Source: JAAGZL01 sp050288625 (GTDB lineage: Bacteria > Pseudomonadota > Gammaproteobacteria > Chromatiales > Chromatiaceae). From it: a stretch of DNA of 64,000 bases. Each line of letters begins with the position of its first letter. Position 1 is the first letter of the stretch. Below, one piece after another: positions 24,872-33,558 of this stretch. Location of the stretch: the NCBI GenBank assembly GCA_050288625.1, contig JBNKEE010000033.1, forward strand, positions 1 through 64,000, written 5' to 3'. A program made the position numbers and the translations under genes. The notes below the pieces were generated by a model. The model was not told where the DNA came from, ran no database searches, and saw only the letters and a program-made list of their open reading frames with translations.

Positions 24872-25639
24872 CTATTTCAGCTCTTCTTGACGCAGGGTCA
24901 GTATCTCATGCCCATCTTCAGTCACAAGTATGGTGTGTTCCCATTGCGCCGATAGACTGCGGTCTTTGGTTACAACGGTCCATCCATCCGGGAGTAGCTT
25001 CACCATGGGTTTGCCGGCGTTGACCATTGGTTCGATGGTAAAACACATTCCAGGCATTAGCTCAGGTCCTTTGTCATGAGTACCATAGTGCAGAACTTGA
25101 GGTTCCTCGTGAAAGTCTCGTCCTATACCATGACCGCAATACTCTCTGACTACAGAATAGTTGTGAGATTCCACAAATTTCTGGATTGCAATGCCAATTT
25201 CGTTCAGATGTGTGCCCGGTCTTACCTGTGCTATGCCGATATGCATGGCTTCCCTGGTGATTGTGCAAAGCCTTTGGGCCAGGATAGAGGGTTCTCCAAT
25301 CATGTACATCTTACTGGTGTCGCCATGAAAGCCATCCTTAATGACGGTGATGTCTATATTAACGATATCCCCATTTTTAAGCTTTTTATTCCCAGGTATG
25401 CCGTGGCAGACCTGGTGGTTCACCGATGTGCAGATAGATTTGGGAAATCCCCGATAGTTTAGAGGTGCAGGTATTGCCCTTTGGGTATTGACTATATAAT
25501 CGTGGCAGATGCGATCTATTTCTTCTGTGGTTATCCCCGGCTGTATGTGCGGTTCCAGCATTTCTAGTACCTCTGCCGCAAGACGACCAGCAATGCGCAT
25601 CTTCTCTATTTCATCGGGTGTCTTGATTACGATGCTCAT
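24872..25639 (-). CDS. map: Methionine aminopeptidase type I
   Basis: A 255-residue metalloprotease that removes the initiator methionine. It begins MSIVIKTPDEIEKMRIAGRL. The metal ligands are visible in NIDITVIKDGFHGDTSKMY (two Asp), CGHGIGRDFHEEPQVLHYG (His) and FTIEPMVNAG plus QWEHTILVTEDG (two Glu). The start is ATG 25639; a reading from 25786 would add 49 residues with no homology to the family. Divergent from rpsB, as is usual; it heads the leftward map-glnD-dapL-lysA unit. Confidence 0.96.
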   Translation of the reverse strand: MSIVIKTPDEIEKMRIAGRLAAEVLEMLEPHIQPGITTEEIDRICHDYIVNTQRAIPAPLNYRGFPKSICTSVNHQVCHGIPGNKKLKNGDIVNIDITVIKDGFHGDTSKMYMIGEPSILAQRLCTITREAMHIGIAQVRPGTHLNEIGIAIQKFVESHNYSVVREYCGHGIGRDFHEEPQVLHYGTHDKGPELMPGMCFTIEPMVNAGKPMVKLLPDGWTVVTKDRSLSAQWEHTILVTEDGHEILTLRQEELK

Positions 25640-25700
25640 ATTCTGGTCTCTAATAAGATGGAAAAACAGGAAAAACCAATATCTTGGATGGCTCAAGTGA

Positions 25701-25729
25701 TTGTTATAACAAGCCGCGTATGGTATAAA
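25701..25729 (+). promoter_or_regulatory. Probable sigma-70 promoter of rpsB-tsf
   Basis: TTGTTA (25701-25706), a 17-bp spacer and TATAAA (25724-25729). Transcription would start near 25736, leaving a leader of about 180 nt before rpsB. A hairpin (25737-25760, CTGG.ATGGC/GCCAT.CCAG) and a smaller CGGTC/GACCG stem near 25866-25878 lie in that leader. This is where S2 autoregulation acts in related bacteria, but I cannot confirm the binding structure. Confidence 0.6.
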
Positions 25730-25918
25730 ACGCGCCCTGGAATGGCAATTGCCATCCCAGATATTATTACACACATGTACCGACACGGTTGCCGGGGTGC
25801 TGAATTTAACTGGCCTAGCTAGTTGTGATCTTATAAAAACGGGTCCAATTTAGGCGTTAATTTCGGTCGACGACCGGGGTACATGGAGGACTAACCCTAT
25901 ACAATTCGGAGCAACACT

Positions 25919-26881
25919 ATGAGTGCAGTATCTATGCGCCAGATGCTAGAGGCTGGCGTGCATTTCGGTCATCAGACCCGCTACTGGAACCCAAAAATGG
26001 GTTCTTACATCTTCGGTCAGCGCAACAAGATCCACATTATCAATCTTGAACAGACGCTACCAATGTTCAACGATGCAATGAACTTCCTGGGCACCCTGAG
26101 TGCCAACGGCGGGAAGATCCTCTTTGTTGGCACTAAACGTGCTGCCCGCGATACAGTTCGCGAGGAAGCTGAGCGCTGTAGTATGCCTTATGTAAACCAC
26201 CGCTGGCTCGGTGGCATGCTGACAAACTTCAAAACCATCAAGCAATCCATAAAACGTCTGAAAGAGTTGGAGGAAATGTTCGCTGATGGCAGCGTGGAAC
26301 AGCGTTTCAATAAAAAAGAGGCTCTAGGCCTTGAACGTGAAATGGAAAAGCTTGAGCGTAGCCTGGGTGGAATAAAGGACATGAGAGGTCTGCCGGATGC
26401 GGTATTCGTCATCGATACTGGTCACGAGAAGATCGCGGTAAGCGAAGCCAAGAAACTGGGTATTCCGGTTGTCGGTGTTGTGGACACCAATAACGATCCT
26501 GATGGTATCGACTATATAATTCCCGGCAATGATGATGCTATCAGGGCCGTCCAGCTTTATGTTCAGGGCGTATCAGCCGCGGTGCTCGAGGGTCGCGCCA
26601 GTGCAGCCGCTCACGTTGGTCTCAGCGATGACGATTCTGATAAGCCTAAGAGGGCAAAAGCCAAGGCTAAGCCAAAAGCAAAGGCTAAGGTGAAGGCAAA
26701 AACCAAATCAGAGGCCAAGGATGAACCAGAAGTTAAAGCAGAAGCAAAGGATGATATAGACGCTGAGACAGAGGTAAAAACTGAGGCCAAACCTAAAGCC
26801 AAGGCAAAGGCAAAGACCAAGGCTAAGGCTAAGCCAAAAGCAAAGGCCAAGACCGCAGCCAAGAAGGATGAGGCGGAATAA
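25919..26881 (+). CDS. rpsB: 30S ribosomal protein S2 with Lys/Ala-rich C-terminal tail
   Basis: A 320-residue S2; the core (about 1-238) is standard: MRQMLEAGVHFGHQTRYWNP, NLEQTLPMFNDAM, FVGTKRAARDTV, YVNHRWLGGMLTNF, LPDAVFVIDT and IPVVGVVDTNNDP. The usual length is about 240, so roughly 80 residues are extra. They consist of KAKAKPKAKAK-type repeats broken by an acidic block (DEPEVKAEAKDDIDAETEV). The tail is surely disordered and basic, and could contact rRNA or nucleic acid. The DNA of the tail is repetitive, so its length may vary between strains. Confidence 0.96.
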   Translation: MSAVSMRQMLEAGVHFGHQTRYWNPKMGSYIFGQRNKIHIINLEQTLPMFNDAMNFLGTLSANGGKILFVGTKRAARDTVREEAERCSMPYVNHRWLGGMLTNFKTIKQSIKRLKELEEMFADGSVEQRFNKKEALGLEREMEKLERSLGGIKDMRGLPDAVFVIDTGHEKIAVSEAKKLGIPVVGVVDTNNDPDGIDYIIPGNDDAIRAVQLYVQGVSAAVLEGRASAAAHVGLSDDDSDKPKRAKAKAKPKAKAKVKAKTKSEAKDEPEVKAEAKDDIDAETEVKTEAKPKAKAKAKTKAKAKPKAKAKTAAKKDEAE

Positions 26882-26940
26882 GAGTAGTTTGGATAGATGT
26901 TATATATCTATCTAACTCCTCAAGCCAATCAATTTAACCT

Positions 26941-26985
26941 GGACTTGCTCCTTCGCAGTGTTACTTACGCTGCGGGGACCTGTCC
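26941..26985 (+). terminator. Hairpin between rpsB and tsf
   Basis: GGAC (26941-26944) pairs with GTCC (26982-26985), and inner arms CGCAG (26954-26958) and CTGCG (26970-26974) pair around TGTTACTTACG. A second, weaker stem GATAGAT/ATCTATC lies at 26892-26912. No T run. A partial terminator between rpsB and tsf, adjusting their ratio, is known in E. coli; the same role is plausible here. Confidence 0.45.
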
Positions 26986-27021
26986 ATATACATATTCATA
27001 AATTACGAGGAAATATAAACC

Positions 27022-27906
27022 ATGGCCATTACAGCCTCTTTAGTAAAGGAACTGCGTGAACGTACAGGTTCCGGCATGATGGAGTGCAAAAAAGCACTGG
27101 TTGAGACCAACGGTGATATCGAAGCGGCAATTGAGATGATGCGAAAATCCGGTCAGGCTACTGCGGCCAAGAAGGCTGGACGCACAGCGGCCGATGGCAT
27201 TGTTGCTATCAAGTATACCGATGATGGAAAGAGCGCAGTTATGGTTGAGGTTAACTGTGAGACGGATTTTGTGGCGAAAGACGAGAATTTCACTTCATTC
27301 GTGGATGCGGTAGCAGGATGTATCCTGAACTCGGATGTAGCAGATGTGGATGCCCTTATGGATGCTCCGCTACACGCAGGAGAAGATACTACTGTAAATT
27401 CTGCACGTGAGGCCCTGATCGCCAAAATCGGTGAAAACATGAACGTGCGCCGTTTTCAGCGCTTTAATACAGATGATGGCATCCTGGTTAGCTACCAGCA
27501 TGGTGTTCGCATCGGTGTTGTGGTCGAATTGAAAGGTGGAGATGAGGCGTTGGGTAAGGACTTGGCTATGCACGTAGCAGCCTCCAACCCAGTTTGTATC
27601 AGCGAGGCGGATGTCCCGGCCGAGATGCTGGAAAAAGAGCGTGAGATATTCAAGGCTCAAGCCCTGGAGAGCGGCAAGCCGGAGAATATCGTGGATAAGA
27701 TCGTTGATGGTCGCGTTCGCAAGTATCTGTCCGAGATCACCCTGCTGGGTCAGAACTTCGTAAAAGATCCAGATACTACAGTGGAAAAACTGCTTGCGGG
27801 TGCTAACGCCACAGTTGCTGCATTCAAGCGCTTTGAGGTTGGCGAGGGAATTGAGAAGAAGCAGGAGAATTTCGCCGAAGAGGTAATGGCCCAAGTTAAG
27901 GGCTAA
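27022..27906 (+). CDS. tsf: Translation elongation factor Ts
   Basis: A 294-residue nucleotide exchange factor for EF-Tu. The N-terminal UBA-like domain has LVKELRERTGSGMMECKKAL (about 7-26), then AAKKAGRTAADGIVA and NCETDFVAKDENFTSF, which contains the TDFVA contact to EF-Tu. The rest forms the paired core repeats. The length is close to the usual 283. An RBS (GAGGAAA) lies before ATG 27022. Paired with rpsB as in nearly all bacteria. Confidence 0.97.
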   Translation: MAITASLVKELRERTGSGMMECKKALVETNGDIEAAIEMMRKSGQATAAKKAGRTAADGIVAIKYTDDGKSAVMVEVNCETDFVAKDENFTSFVDAVAGCILNSDVADVDALMDAPLHAGEDTTVNSAREALIAKIGENMNVRRFQRFNTDDGILVSYQHGVRIGVVVELKGGDEALGKDLAMHVAASNPVCISEADVPAEMLEKEREIFKAQALESGKPENIVDKIVDGRVRKYLSEITLLGQNFVKDPDTTVEKLLAGANATVAAFKRFEVGEGIEKKQENFAEEVMAQVKG

Positions 27907-27920
27907 AGTGTATATATTTT

Positions 27921-27949
27921 ATCCGGTCTCCCAGCAGGGAGGCCGGTAT
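27921..27949 (+). terminator. Hairpin between tsf and pyrH
   Basis: ATCCGGTCTCCC (27921-27932), loop AGCA and GGGAGGCCGGTAT (27937-27949) form a stem of about 11 bp with one T-G pair. No clear T run follows, so read-through into pyrH-frr is likely. Confidence 0.55.
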
Positions 27950-28006
27950 TGTGTTACTCTCCCCGTGGTTTGTAGTTTGCATAATCATAATTGACCTGGT
28001 GGTGTG

Positions 28007-28729
28007 ATGTCTGAATTGATCTGTCAACGTATCTTGTTGAAACTCAGCGGTGAGGCTCTCATGGGCGAGGGCGACTTTGGAATCGATCCTGAAGTTATTA
28101 CTCGTGTAGCTGGAGAAATCAGAGATCTTGCATATGCAGGGGTCCAAGTTGGTCTGGTGATTGGTGGTGGCAATATCTTCCGTGGCGCTGGTCTGGCTCA
28201 GGGTGGAATCGACCGTGTAACCGCTGATCATATGGGCATGCTGGCTACAGTTATGAACGGTCTGGCTATGAAAGATGCACTGCAAAAAACAGGTCAGGCG
28301 GCGCGGGTCATGTCAGCTCTGGCTATAGATCATGTGTGCGATCCATTCTTACGCGATCAGGCTGTGGATTATCTGGAACAGGGTCAAGTTGTCATCTTCA
28401 GCGCCGGTACCGGCAGCCCGTTCTTTACCACGGATACCGCAGCCAGCCTACGCGCCATCGAGATAGGTGCACAGTTGCTCATCAAGGCCACCAAAGTAGA
28501 TGGAGTATACTCATCTGACCCTGTAACCAATCCTGATGCAGAATTTTATCCCCACCTCAGTTATGATCGTGCACTTGATGAAGGACTCAAGGTCATGGAT
28601 TCAACGGCTGTTATGCTATGCCGTGATCACAAGATGAAGCTTCGTGTGATGAATATTAATAACAAGGGCGCCATCATGCGCCTAATGCATGGGGAAGAGG
28701 TCGGTTCCCTGGTCGATAATGGAGAGTGA
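28007..28729 (+). CDS. pyrH: UMP kinase
   Basis: A 240-residue amino-acid-kinase fold enzyme that phosphorylates UMP, feedback-inhibited by UTP and activated by GTP in this class. Motifs: LLKLSGEALMG (about 10-20), GLVIGGGNIFRG near 52-63, ADHMGMLATVMNGL and GTGSPFFTTDTAA near 137-149. ATG 28007 is chosen over GTG 28004 directly before it because of family length. Its stop lies one base before the frr start. Confidence 0.97.
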   Translation: MSELICQRILLKLSGEALMGEGDFGIDPEVITRVAGEIRDLAYAGVQVGLVIGGGNIFRGAGLAQGGIDRVTADHMGMLATVMNGLAMKDALQKTGQAARVMSALAIDHVCDPFLRDQAVDYLEQGQVVIFSAGTGSPFFTTDTAASLRAIEIGAQLLIKATKVDGVYSSDPVTNPDAEFYPHLSYDRALDEGLKVMDSTAVMLCRDHKMKLRVMNINNKGAIMRLMHGEEVGSLVDNGE

Positions 28730-28730
28730 G

Positions 28731-29288
28731 ATGATCGACGATATCCAGAAAGATGCAAATTCACGCATGGGTAAGAGTGTTGAGTCGCTGGTGCATGAGC
28801 TCGCCAAATTGCGTACCGGACGCGCCCATCCAAGTCTGCTAGATCATATTATGGTCTCATATTATGGTTCTGACGTACCTTTGAGTCAGGTATCCAACAT
28901 TAATGTAGAGGATGCGCGTACCCTTACCATAACTCCATGGGAACAGAACATGGTGGCTCCGGTCGAGAAGGCGATCATGAATTCAGATCTAGGACTAAAT
29001 CCCAATACCGCAGGTAATGTTATCCGTGTCCCCATGCCCCCGCTGACCGAGGAACGGCGCAAAGACATGATCAGAATCGTGCGCCAGGAGGCAGAGAATG
29101 CCCGTGTTGCCGTGCGAAATATTAGGCGTGATGCTAACCATCATCTCAAGGACCTGGTAAAAGAGAAGATGGCATCAGAGGATGATGAAAGGCGGGCAGA
29201 AGAGCATATACAGAAGCTTACTGACCAGCACATTAAAGAGATTGATGCATTGCTGGAAAAGAAAGAAGCGGATCTTATGGAAGTTTGA
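28731..29288 (+). CDS. frr: Ribosome recycling factor
   Basis: A 185-residue factor that splits the post-termination ribosome together with EF-G. It begins MIDDIQKDANSRMGKSVESL, matching the E. coli start, and has KLRTGRAHPSLLDHIMV, AIMNSDLGLNPNTAGNVIR, RVPMPPLTEERRKDM and NIRRDANHHLKDL. Exact family length supports ATG 28731 with GGAGAG (28721-28726) upstream, rather than earlier in-frame starts that would run into pyrH. Confidence 0.97.
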   Translation: MIDDIQKDANSRMGKSVESLVHELAKLRTGRAHPSLLDHIMVSYYGSDVPLSQVSNINVEDARTLTITPWEQNMVAPVEKAIMNSDLGLNPNTAGNVIRVPMPPLTEERRKDMIRIVRQEAENARVAVRNIRRDANHHLKDLVKEKMASEDDERRAEEHIQKLTDQHIKEIDALLEKKEADLMEV

Positions 29289-29301
29289 TCTCTGAAGCGC
29301 T

Positions 29302-30063
29302 GTGACAAAAGAAGGTTCTGACATAGAGAGTTCCGGGTCGGTAATAAATATACCACACCATGTGGCTATCGTAATGGATGGCAATGGTCGTTGGGCCCAG
29401 CAACATGGTTTGAAGCGCCATGCTGGCCATAAAGAGGGTGTAAAGTCTGTACGTAAGATAGTTGATCATGCAGCACGATCAGGCGTTAAGATACTGACTC
29501 TATTTGCCTTTAGTAGCGAAAACTGGAGGCGTCCCCGTGAAGAGGTTGGTATGTTGATGGAGCTGTTCATGCTCGTCCTCAAGCAAGAAGTGAAGCGCCT
29601 GCGTAGAAACAATGTCCAACTACGTATCATTGGTGACAGATCAAGATTTTCCCAAGAGCTACAGACTGCGATGTGCAAGGCTGAGAAAGAAACAGCAGAA
29701 AACGACGGGCTTATACTTCAAATTGCGGCCAACTACGGAGGGCGTTGGGACATAACGCAGGCGGTACGTAATCTGGCACTGAAGGTAGAAAACGGCACTA
29801 TAAGACCAGATGAGTTAGAGGAAGAGCATATATCTAGCGAACTATCTTTTTCTGCTCTTCCAGACCCCGACCTGTTTGTTCGTACAGGAGGAGAGCAGCG
29901 TCTAAGTAATTTTCTTTTATGGCAATCTGCGTATACCGAGATATATTTCACTGATGCCCTCTGGCCTGACTTTCACGAGTCTGAATTTGATGCAGCCATG
30001 GCGTCTTATGCCTCCAGACAGAGGCGGTTCGGAATGGTTGCGGAACAAGTGTCTGGTAGCTGA
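29302..30063 (+). CDS. uppS: Undecaprenyl diphosphate synthase (cis-prenyltransferase)
   Basis: A 253-residue enzyme that extends farnesyl diphosphate to the C55 lipid carrier for peptidoglycan and O-antigen. The catalytic Asp is in HVAIVMDGNGRWAQ (about 20-33), followed by RHAGHKEGVKSVRKIV, FAFSSENWRRP, AANYGGRWDITQA and the C-terminal PDLFVRTGGEQRLSNFLLW. The start is GTG 29302, 13 bp after frr; no ATG is in the right place. Begins the isoprenoid and phospholipid part of the run. Confidence 0.96.
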   Translation: MTKEGSDIESSGSVINIPHHVAIVMDGNGRWAQQHGLKRHAGHKEGVKSVRKIVDHAARSGVKILTLFAFSSENWRRPREEVGMLMELFMLVLKQEVKRLRRNNVQLRIIGDRSRFSQELQTAMCKAEKETAENDGLILQIAANYGGRWDITQAVRNLALKVENGTIRPDELEEEHISSELSFSALPDPDLFVRTGGEQRLSNFLLWQSAYTEIYFTDALWPDFHESEFDAAMASYASRQRRFGMVAEQVSGS

Positions 30064-30066
30064 TAC

Positions 30067-30900
30067 ATGGCAACGAGCACTCTAGCCAAGCGCGTTTTAA
30101 CTGCCGGCATCCTGATACCAATCGTTGTTGCTGCAATCATATTCCTTCCAACAGAATATCTGGCCGTTTGTATGGCAATAATTGCCTTGCTTGGAGGATA
30201 TGAGTGGAGTGGCCTGGGAGGAATAACTGCAATTCCAAAAAAATTAGTCTTTGTACTGGCTGTTGCAATATGTTTGGCAGGTGCCTACGTACTGATCTCA
30301 TATCCATGGTTTACAGACTGGGTATTTGTCTTGGCCACCATTTGGTGGTTTGCTGTAACCTTTGTATTGTTCAGCTTTAAGCAGATCGATAGAGCTGCGC
30401 CAGGGATAGGGTTGTGGCGTTTATTGATTGGTTTTGTCGTGCTTATCCCACTTTGGGCAGCCCTTGTACTGATTCACAGAAGTGGTGAGAGCGGTCCTTT
30501 TATTATGCTGTTTCTACTGGTTCTGATATGGATAGCAGATAGTGGCGCCTATTTTGCGGGACGCCGCTGGGGAAAGATCAAACTTGCTCCTGCGATCAGT
30601 CCGAAGAAGACCTGGGAAGGGGTATACGGGGCGGTACTGGGTGCCCTGATTTGCGGTGTGTTTCTGGCCTGGTATCAACATGATGATGCGGGGTCTTTAT
30701 GGATGGTGCCCGTCTGCATCGTAACGGTACTGATGTCCGTTGTAGGGGATCTGTTTGAGAGCATCTTAAAACGGATGATGGATATGAAGGATAGTGGAAA
30801 CCTACTGCCAGGACATGGTGGTGTGCTGGATCGCATAGACAGCCTAACCGCAGCTGCACCGGTATTTGTGTTTGGACTACAGGTCACGACAGGATTCTGA
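30067..30900 (+). CDS. cdsA: Phosphatidate cytidylyltransferase
   Basis: A 277-residue integral membrane enzyme that forms CDP-diacylglycerol from phosphatidate and CTP, the branch point for all phospholipids. Seven or eight hydrophobic segments cover most of the chain. The C-terminal signature is complete: SPKKTWEGVYGAVLGAL near 178-194 and KRMMDMKDSGNLLPGHGGVLDRIDS (shown here in two parts: KRMMDMKDSGNLLPG, GHGGVLDRIDS). pgsA, which uses its product, is also in the window. It starts 3 bp after uppS. Confidence 0.96.
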   Translation: MATSTLAKRVLTAGILIPIVVAAIIFLPTEYLAVCMAIIALLGGYEWSGLGGITAIPKKLVFVLAVAICLAGAYVLISYPWFTDWVFVLATIWWFAVTFVLFSFKQIDRAAPGIGLWRLLIGFVVLIPLWAALVLIHRSGESGPFIMLFLLVLIWIADSGAYFAGRRWGKIKLAPAISPKKTWEGVYGAVLGALICGVFLAWYQHDDAGSLWMVPVCIVTVLMSVVGDLFESILKRMMDMKDSGNLLPGHGGVLDRIDSLTAAAPVFVFGLQVTTGF

Positions 30901-30902
30901 TC

Positions 30903-32093
30903 GTGATAGGAATAACCATATTAGGGTCAACCGGTTCCATTGGAAAAAGCACATTGGAAGTGCTACGTATGCATCCTGATCGATTCCAGGTCACGGCACT
31001 TACAGCAAATAGAAATGCACAGGAGTTGTTGCAGCAGTGTTCTGAATTTGTTCCTAAATATGCGGTTTTGTCTGACGAGCAGGCGGCAGCCGACATTCTA
31101 GATGAATTCACCCAACTCTGTCCTCATACAGAACTCTTAGTCGGCCCTGAATCCCTGGATATGGTAGCGCGACTGCCTGAAGTACAGTACGTAATGGCCG
31201 CGATCGTAGGCGCTGCAGGGCTACTGCCGACCCTGGCGGCAGCAAAATCGGGAAAGCGAGTTCTTTTGGCTAACAAAGAGGCCTTGGTGATATCTGGTAG
31301 GTTATTGTTAGATGAGGCTCATCGTAGTAATTCCACTATACTGCCCATAGATAGCGAGCATAATGCTGTATTTCAGTGCATGCCTTCTGATTATAGGCGT
31401 GGTCTTGATAATGTAGGTGTGAGACGTATCCTTCTGACGGCATCAGGGGGGCCATTTCGCAGTACCCCGCTAGAGGAACTGGCTGGGGTAACACCTGAAC
31501 AAGCTTGTGCGCACCCAAATTGGGATATGGGTCGTAAAATATCTGTCGACTCAGCAACAATGATGAACAAGGGTCTTGAACTGATTGAGGCCTGTCTGCT
31601 GTTCAATGCCACCCCGGAACAGGTTCAGGTGGTCCTGCACCCACAGAGCGTTATTCACTCTTTGGTTGAGTATAGTGATGGGTCCACTTTGGCCCAACTC
31701 GGTAATCCAGATATGAGGACCCCAATAGCCCATGCATTGGCCTGGCCAGACAGAATAGCCTCTGGGGTTCCTGGCCTAGATCTTTTTTCGGTAGCCAGAC
31801 TAGATTTTGAGCATCCCGACGAAAGCCGCTTTCCATGTCTGAATCTGGCTTATCGTGCCGCCAGGGAGGGCGGTAGTGCTCCAGCAGTCCTGAATGCCGC
31901 GAATGAGGTGGCGGTAGAGGCATTTTTGGGTTCCAAGATACCTTTCACAGCAATTGCAAAGGTTATCGAATCCGTGATGAACCGGGTGGATACGACTGCA
32001 GCCAGCGATTTGGATCAGATATTGGAGTTCGATAAAAAGGCTAGAATCATTGCCATGGAATTAATCAAAAATATAGGTGTCTCTGTGGCATGA
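30903..32093 (+). CDS. dxr: 1-deoxy-D-xylulose 5-phosphate reductoisomerase
   Basis: A 396-residue enzyme of the MEP isoprenoid pathway; makes 2-C-methyl-D-erythritol 4-phosphate using NADPH. N-terminal Rossmann motif ITILGSTGSIGKSTLEVL, KRVLLANKEALVISGRLL, the metal and substrate segment PIDSEHNAVFQCM, LTASGGPFR, NWDMGRKISVDSATMMNKGLE (given as two parts: NWDMGRKISVDSA, TMMNKGLE) and the C-terminal helical domain are all present. The start is GTG 30903. Its stop overlaps the rseP start by 4 bp. Confidence 0.97.
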   Translation: MIGITILGSTGSIGKSTLEVLRMHPDRFQVTALTANRNAQELLQQCSEFVPKYAVLSDEQAAADILDEFTQLCPHTELLVGPESLDMVARLPEVQYVMAAIVGAAGLLPTLAAAKSGKRVLLANKEALVISGRLLLDEAHRSNSTILPIDSEHNAVFQCMPSDYRRGLDNVGVRRILLTASGGPFRSTPLEELAGVTPEQACAHPNWDMGRKISVDSATMMNKGLELIEACLLFNATPEQVQVVLHPQSVIHSLVEYSDGSTLAQLGNPDMRTPIAHALAWPDRIASGVPGLDLFSVARLDFEHPDESRFPCLNLAYRAAREGGSAPAVLNAANEVAVEAFLGSKIPFTAIAKVIESVMNRVDTTAASDLDQILEFDKKARIIAMELIKNIGVSVA

Positions 32094-33454
32094 ATTCTCT
32101 GCTTTTCACCATTCTTTCTTTTGTGGTTGCTCTAGGCATTCTAATTACAGTGCATGAGTTTGGGCACTTCTGGGTTGCACGCAGGCTTGGAGTGAAGGTG
32201 CTGCGTTTTTCCATCGGGTTTGGTCCCGCACTATGGAAGAAGACAGGTAATGTTGATAATACAGAATATGTGGTAGCGGCCATTCCACTGGGTGGGTACG
32301 TAAAGATGCTGGACGAGAGAGAAGGCGACGTGGCTGAAGAGGAGCTACACAGAGCCTTTAATCGGCAATCTCTATCCATTCGAACGGCAGTGGTCGCCGC
32401 CGGTCCTTTTTTTAACTTTCTCTTTGCCATACTCGCATATTGGATGGTCTTTGTTAGTGGTGATGTCGGCACTAAGCCGGTTGTAGGTGAAGTCACCCCA
32501 GCATCCATTGCCGCCCAGGCCGGATTTAATGTAGATGATGAGGTTATTTCCACATCTGGTAGCGCTACCGGTACATGGGAATCCTTCGTGTACACACTGA
32601 TATCAGAGGCAGCTGGCGACGATGATGTTGTAGTTCTTGTGAGAGACGCTAGAGAGAACAAACGCGAGCTCGTTTTGCCGATAGACCGCATATCTTTATT
32701 CATGGAAGATAATGATTTTATCGGTAAGATTGGGCTGAGAGTTCGTCGCCCAATTCTTCCTGCTGTAGTGGGTACACTGGTCCCTGGTGAACCTGCACAG
32801 GAATCCGGTATTTTCACTGGCGATAAAATACTATCAATAGCGGGGGAAGAGGTTGCTGACTGGGCAAGTTTTGTCACCTATGTCAGAAAACATCCGGAAC
32901 AGACGGCAGAGATAACTATTGAGCGCAATAGCCAGATTCAAACCATGAATCTGAAAATAGGAAAGCGCAAGGAAGGGGATCAGATAATTGGGCGCATTGG
33001 TGCTGGAGTTCAGGTTCCGGAAGGTCTGTTTAATGAATACAGATCTGTGGTCAAGCTAAACCCTATAGCCGCAATAGGTGCATCCTTGACGAAAACCAGG
33101 GACATGTCGGTATTTATGCTGAGGATGATGGGGAAGATGCTGACCGGAAAGGCGTCGTTGGACAACATTGGAGGTCCCATATCTATAGCACAGACTGCAG
33201 GGAAGAGCGCAAGCATCGGGCCTATATTTTTTATAAAGTTCTTGGCGATTGTAAGTATCAGTTTGGGGGTGCTCAATCTGTTGCCTGTTCCGGTCCTGGA
33301 TGGAGGGCATCTTCTCTTCTTTTTTATCGAAGGAATCAAGGGTTCTCCACCATCTGAGCAGGTACAAATAGTGGGACAAAAATTAGGAATAATTGCCCTT
33401 TTACTATTGATGGGAGTAGCATTTTATGTTGATATTTCAAGGATGCTGGGATAG
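32090..33454 (+). CDS. rseP: RIP zinc metalloprotease RseP
   Basis: A 454-residue inner membrane site-2 protease that cleaves the anti-sigma factor RseA and leftover signal peptides. The zinc motif HEFGH is in TVHEFGHFWVARRLG near residue 22; the second metal site is in LNLLPVPVLDGGHLLFFF near 395. Two PDZ domains lie between (about 120-200 and 205-290), and four transmembrane helices are predicted. It is coupled to dxr by an ATGA overlap and is followed after 104 bp by bamA, as in E. coli. Confidence 0.96.
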   Translation: MNSLLFTILSFVVALGILITVHEFGHFWVARRLGVKVLRFSIGFGPALWKKTGNVDNTEYVVAAIPLGGYVKMLDEREGDVAEEELHRAFNRQSLSIRTAVVAAGPFFNFLFAILAYWMVFVSGDVGTKPVVGEVTPASIAAQAGFNVDDEVISTSGSATGTWESFVYTLISEAAGDDDVVVLVRDARENKRELVLPIDRISLFMEDNDFIGKIGLRVRRPILPAVVGTLVPGEPAQESGIFTGDKILSIAGEEVADWASFVTYVRKHPEQTAEITIERNSQIQTMNLKIGKRKEGDQIIGRIGAGVQVPEGLFNEYRSVVKLNPIAAIGASLTKTRDMSVFMLRMMGKMLTGKASLDNIGGPISIAQTAGKSASIGPIFFIKFLAIVSISLGVLNLLPVPVLDGGHLLFFFIEGIKGSPPSEQVQIVGQKLGIIALLLLMGVAFYVDISRMLG

Positions 33455-33558
33455 TAATTAAAGTTCCACTATAATGTGGCGAATTGGCGAACGAACAGAA
33501 CCGATCATGATTGGGCGGTTTGACTGAAAAATCATTAATTAACAAGAAGTTACAATAA

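Noticed and set aside
25640..25786. Longer map frame
   Set aside because: The extra 49 residues are not in the MetAP-I family and cross the likely divergent promoter region with rpsB.
26611..26862. Hydrophobic antisense frame opposite the rpsB tail
   Set aside because: It is the mirror image of Lys/Ala codons (reads as Leu/Phe/Ala repeats) and has no RBS.
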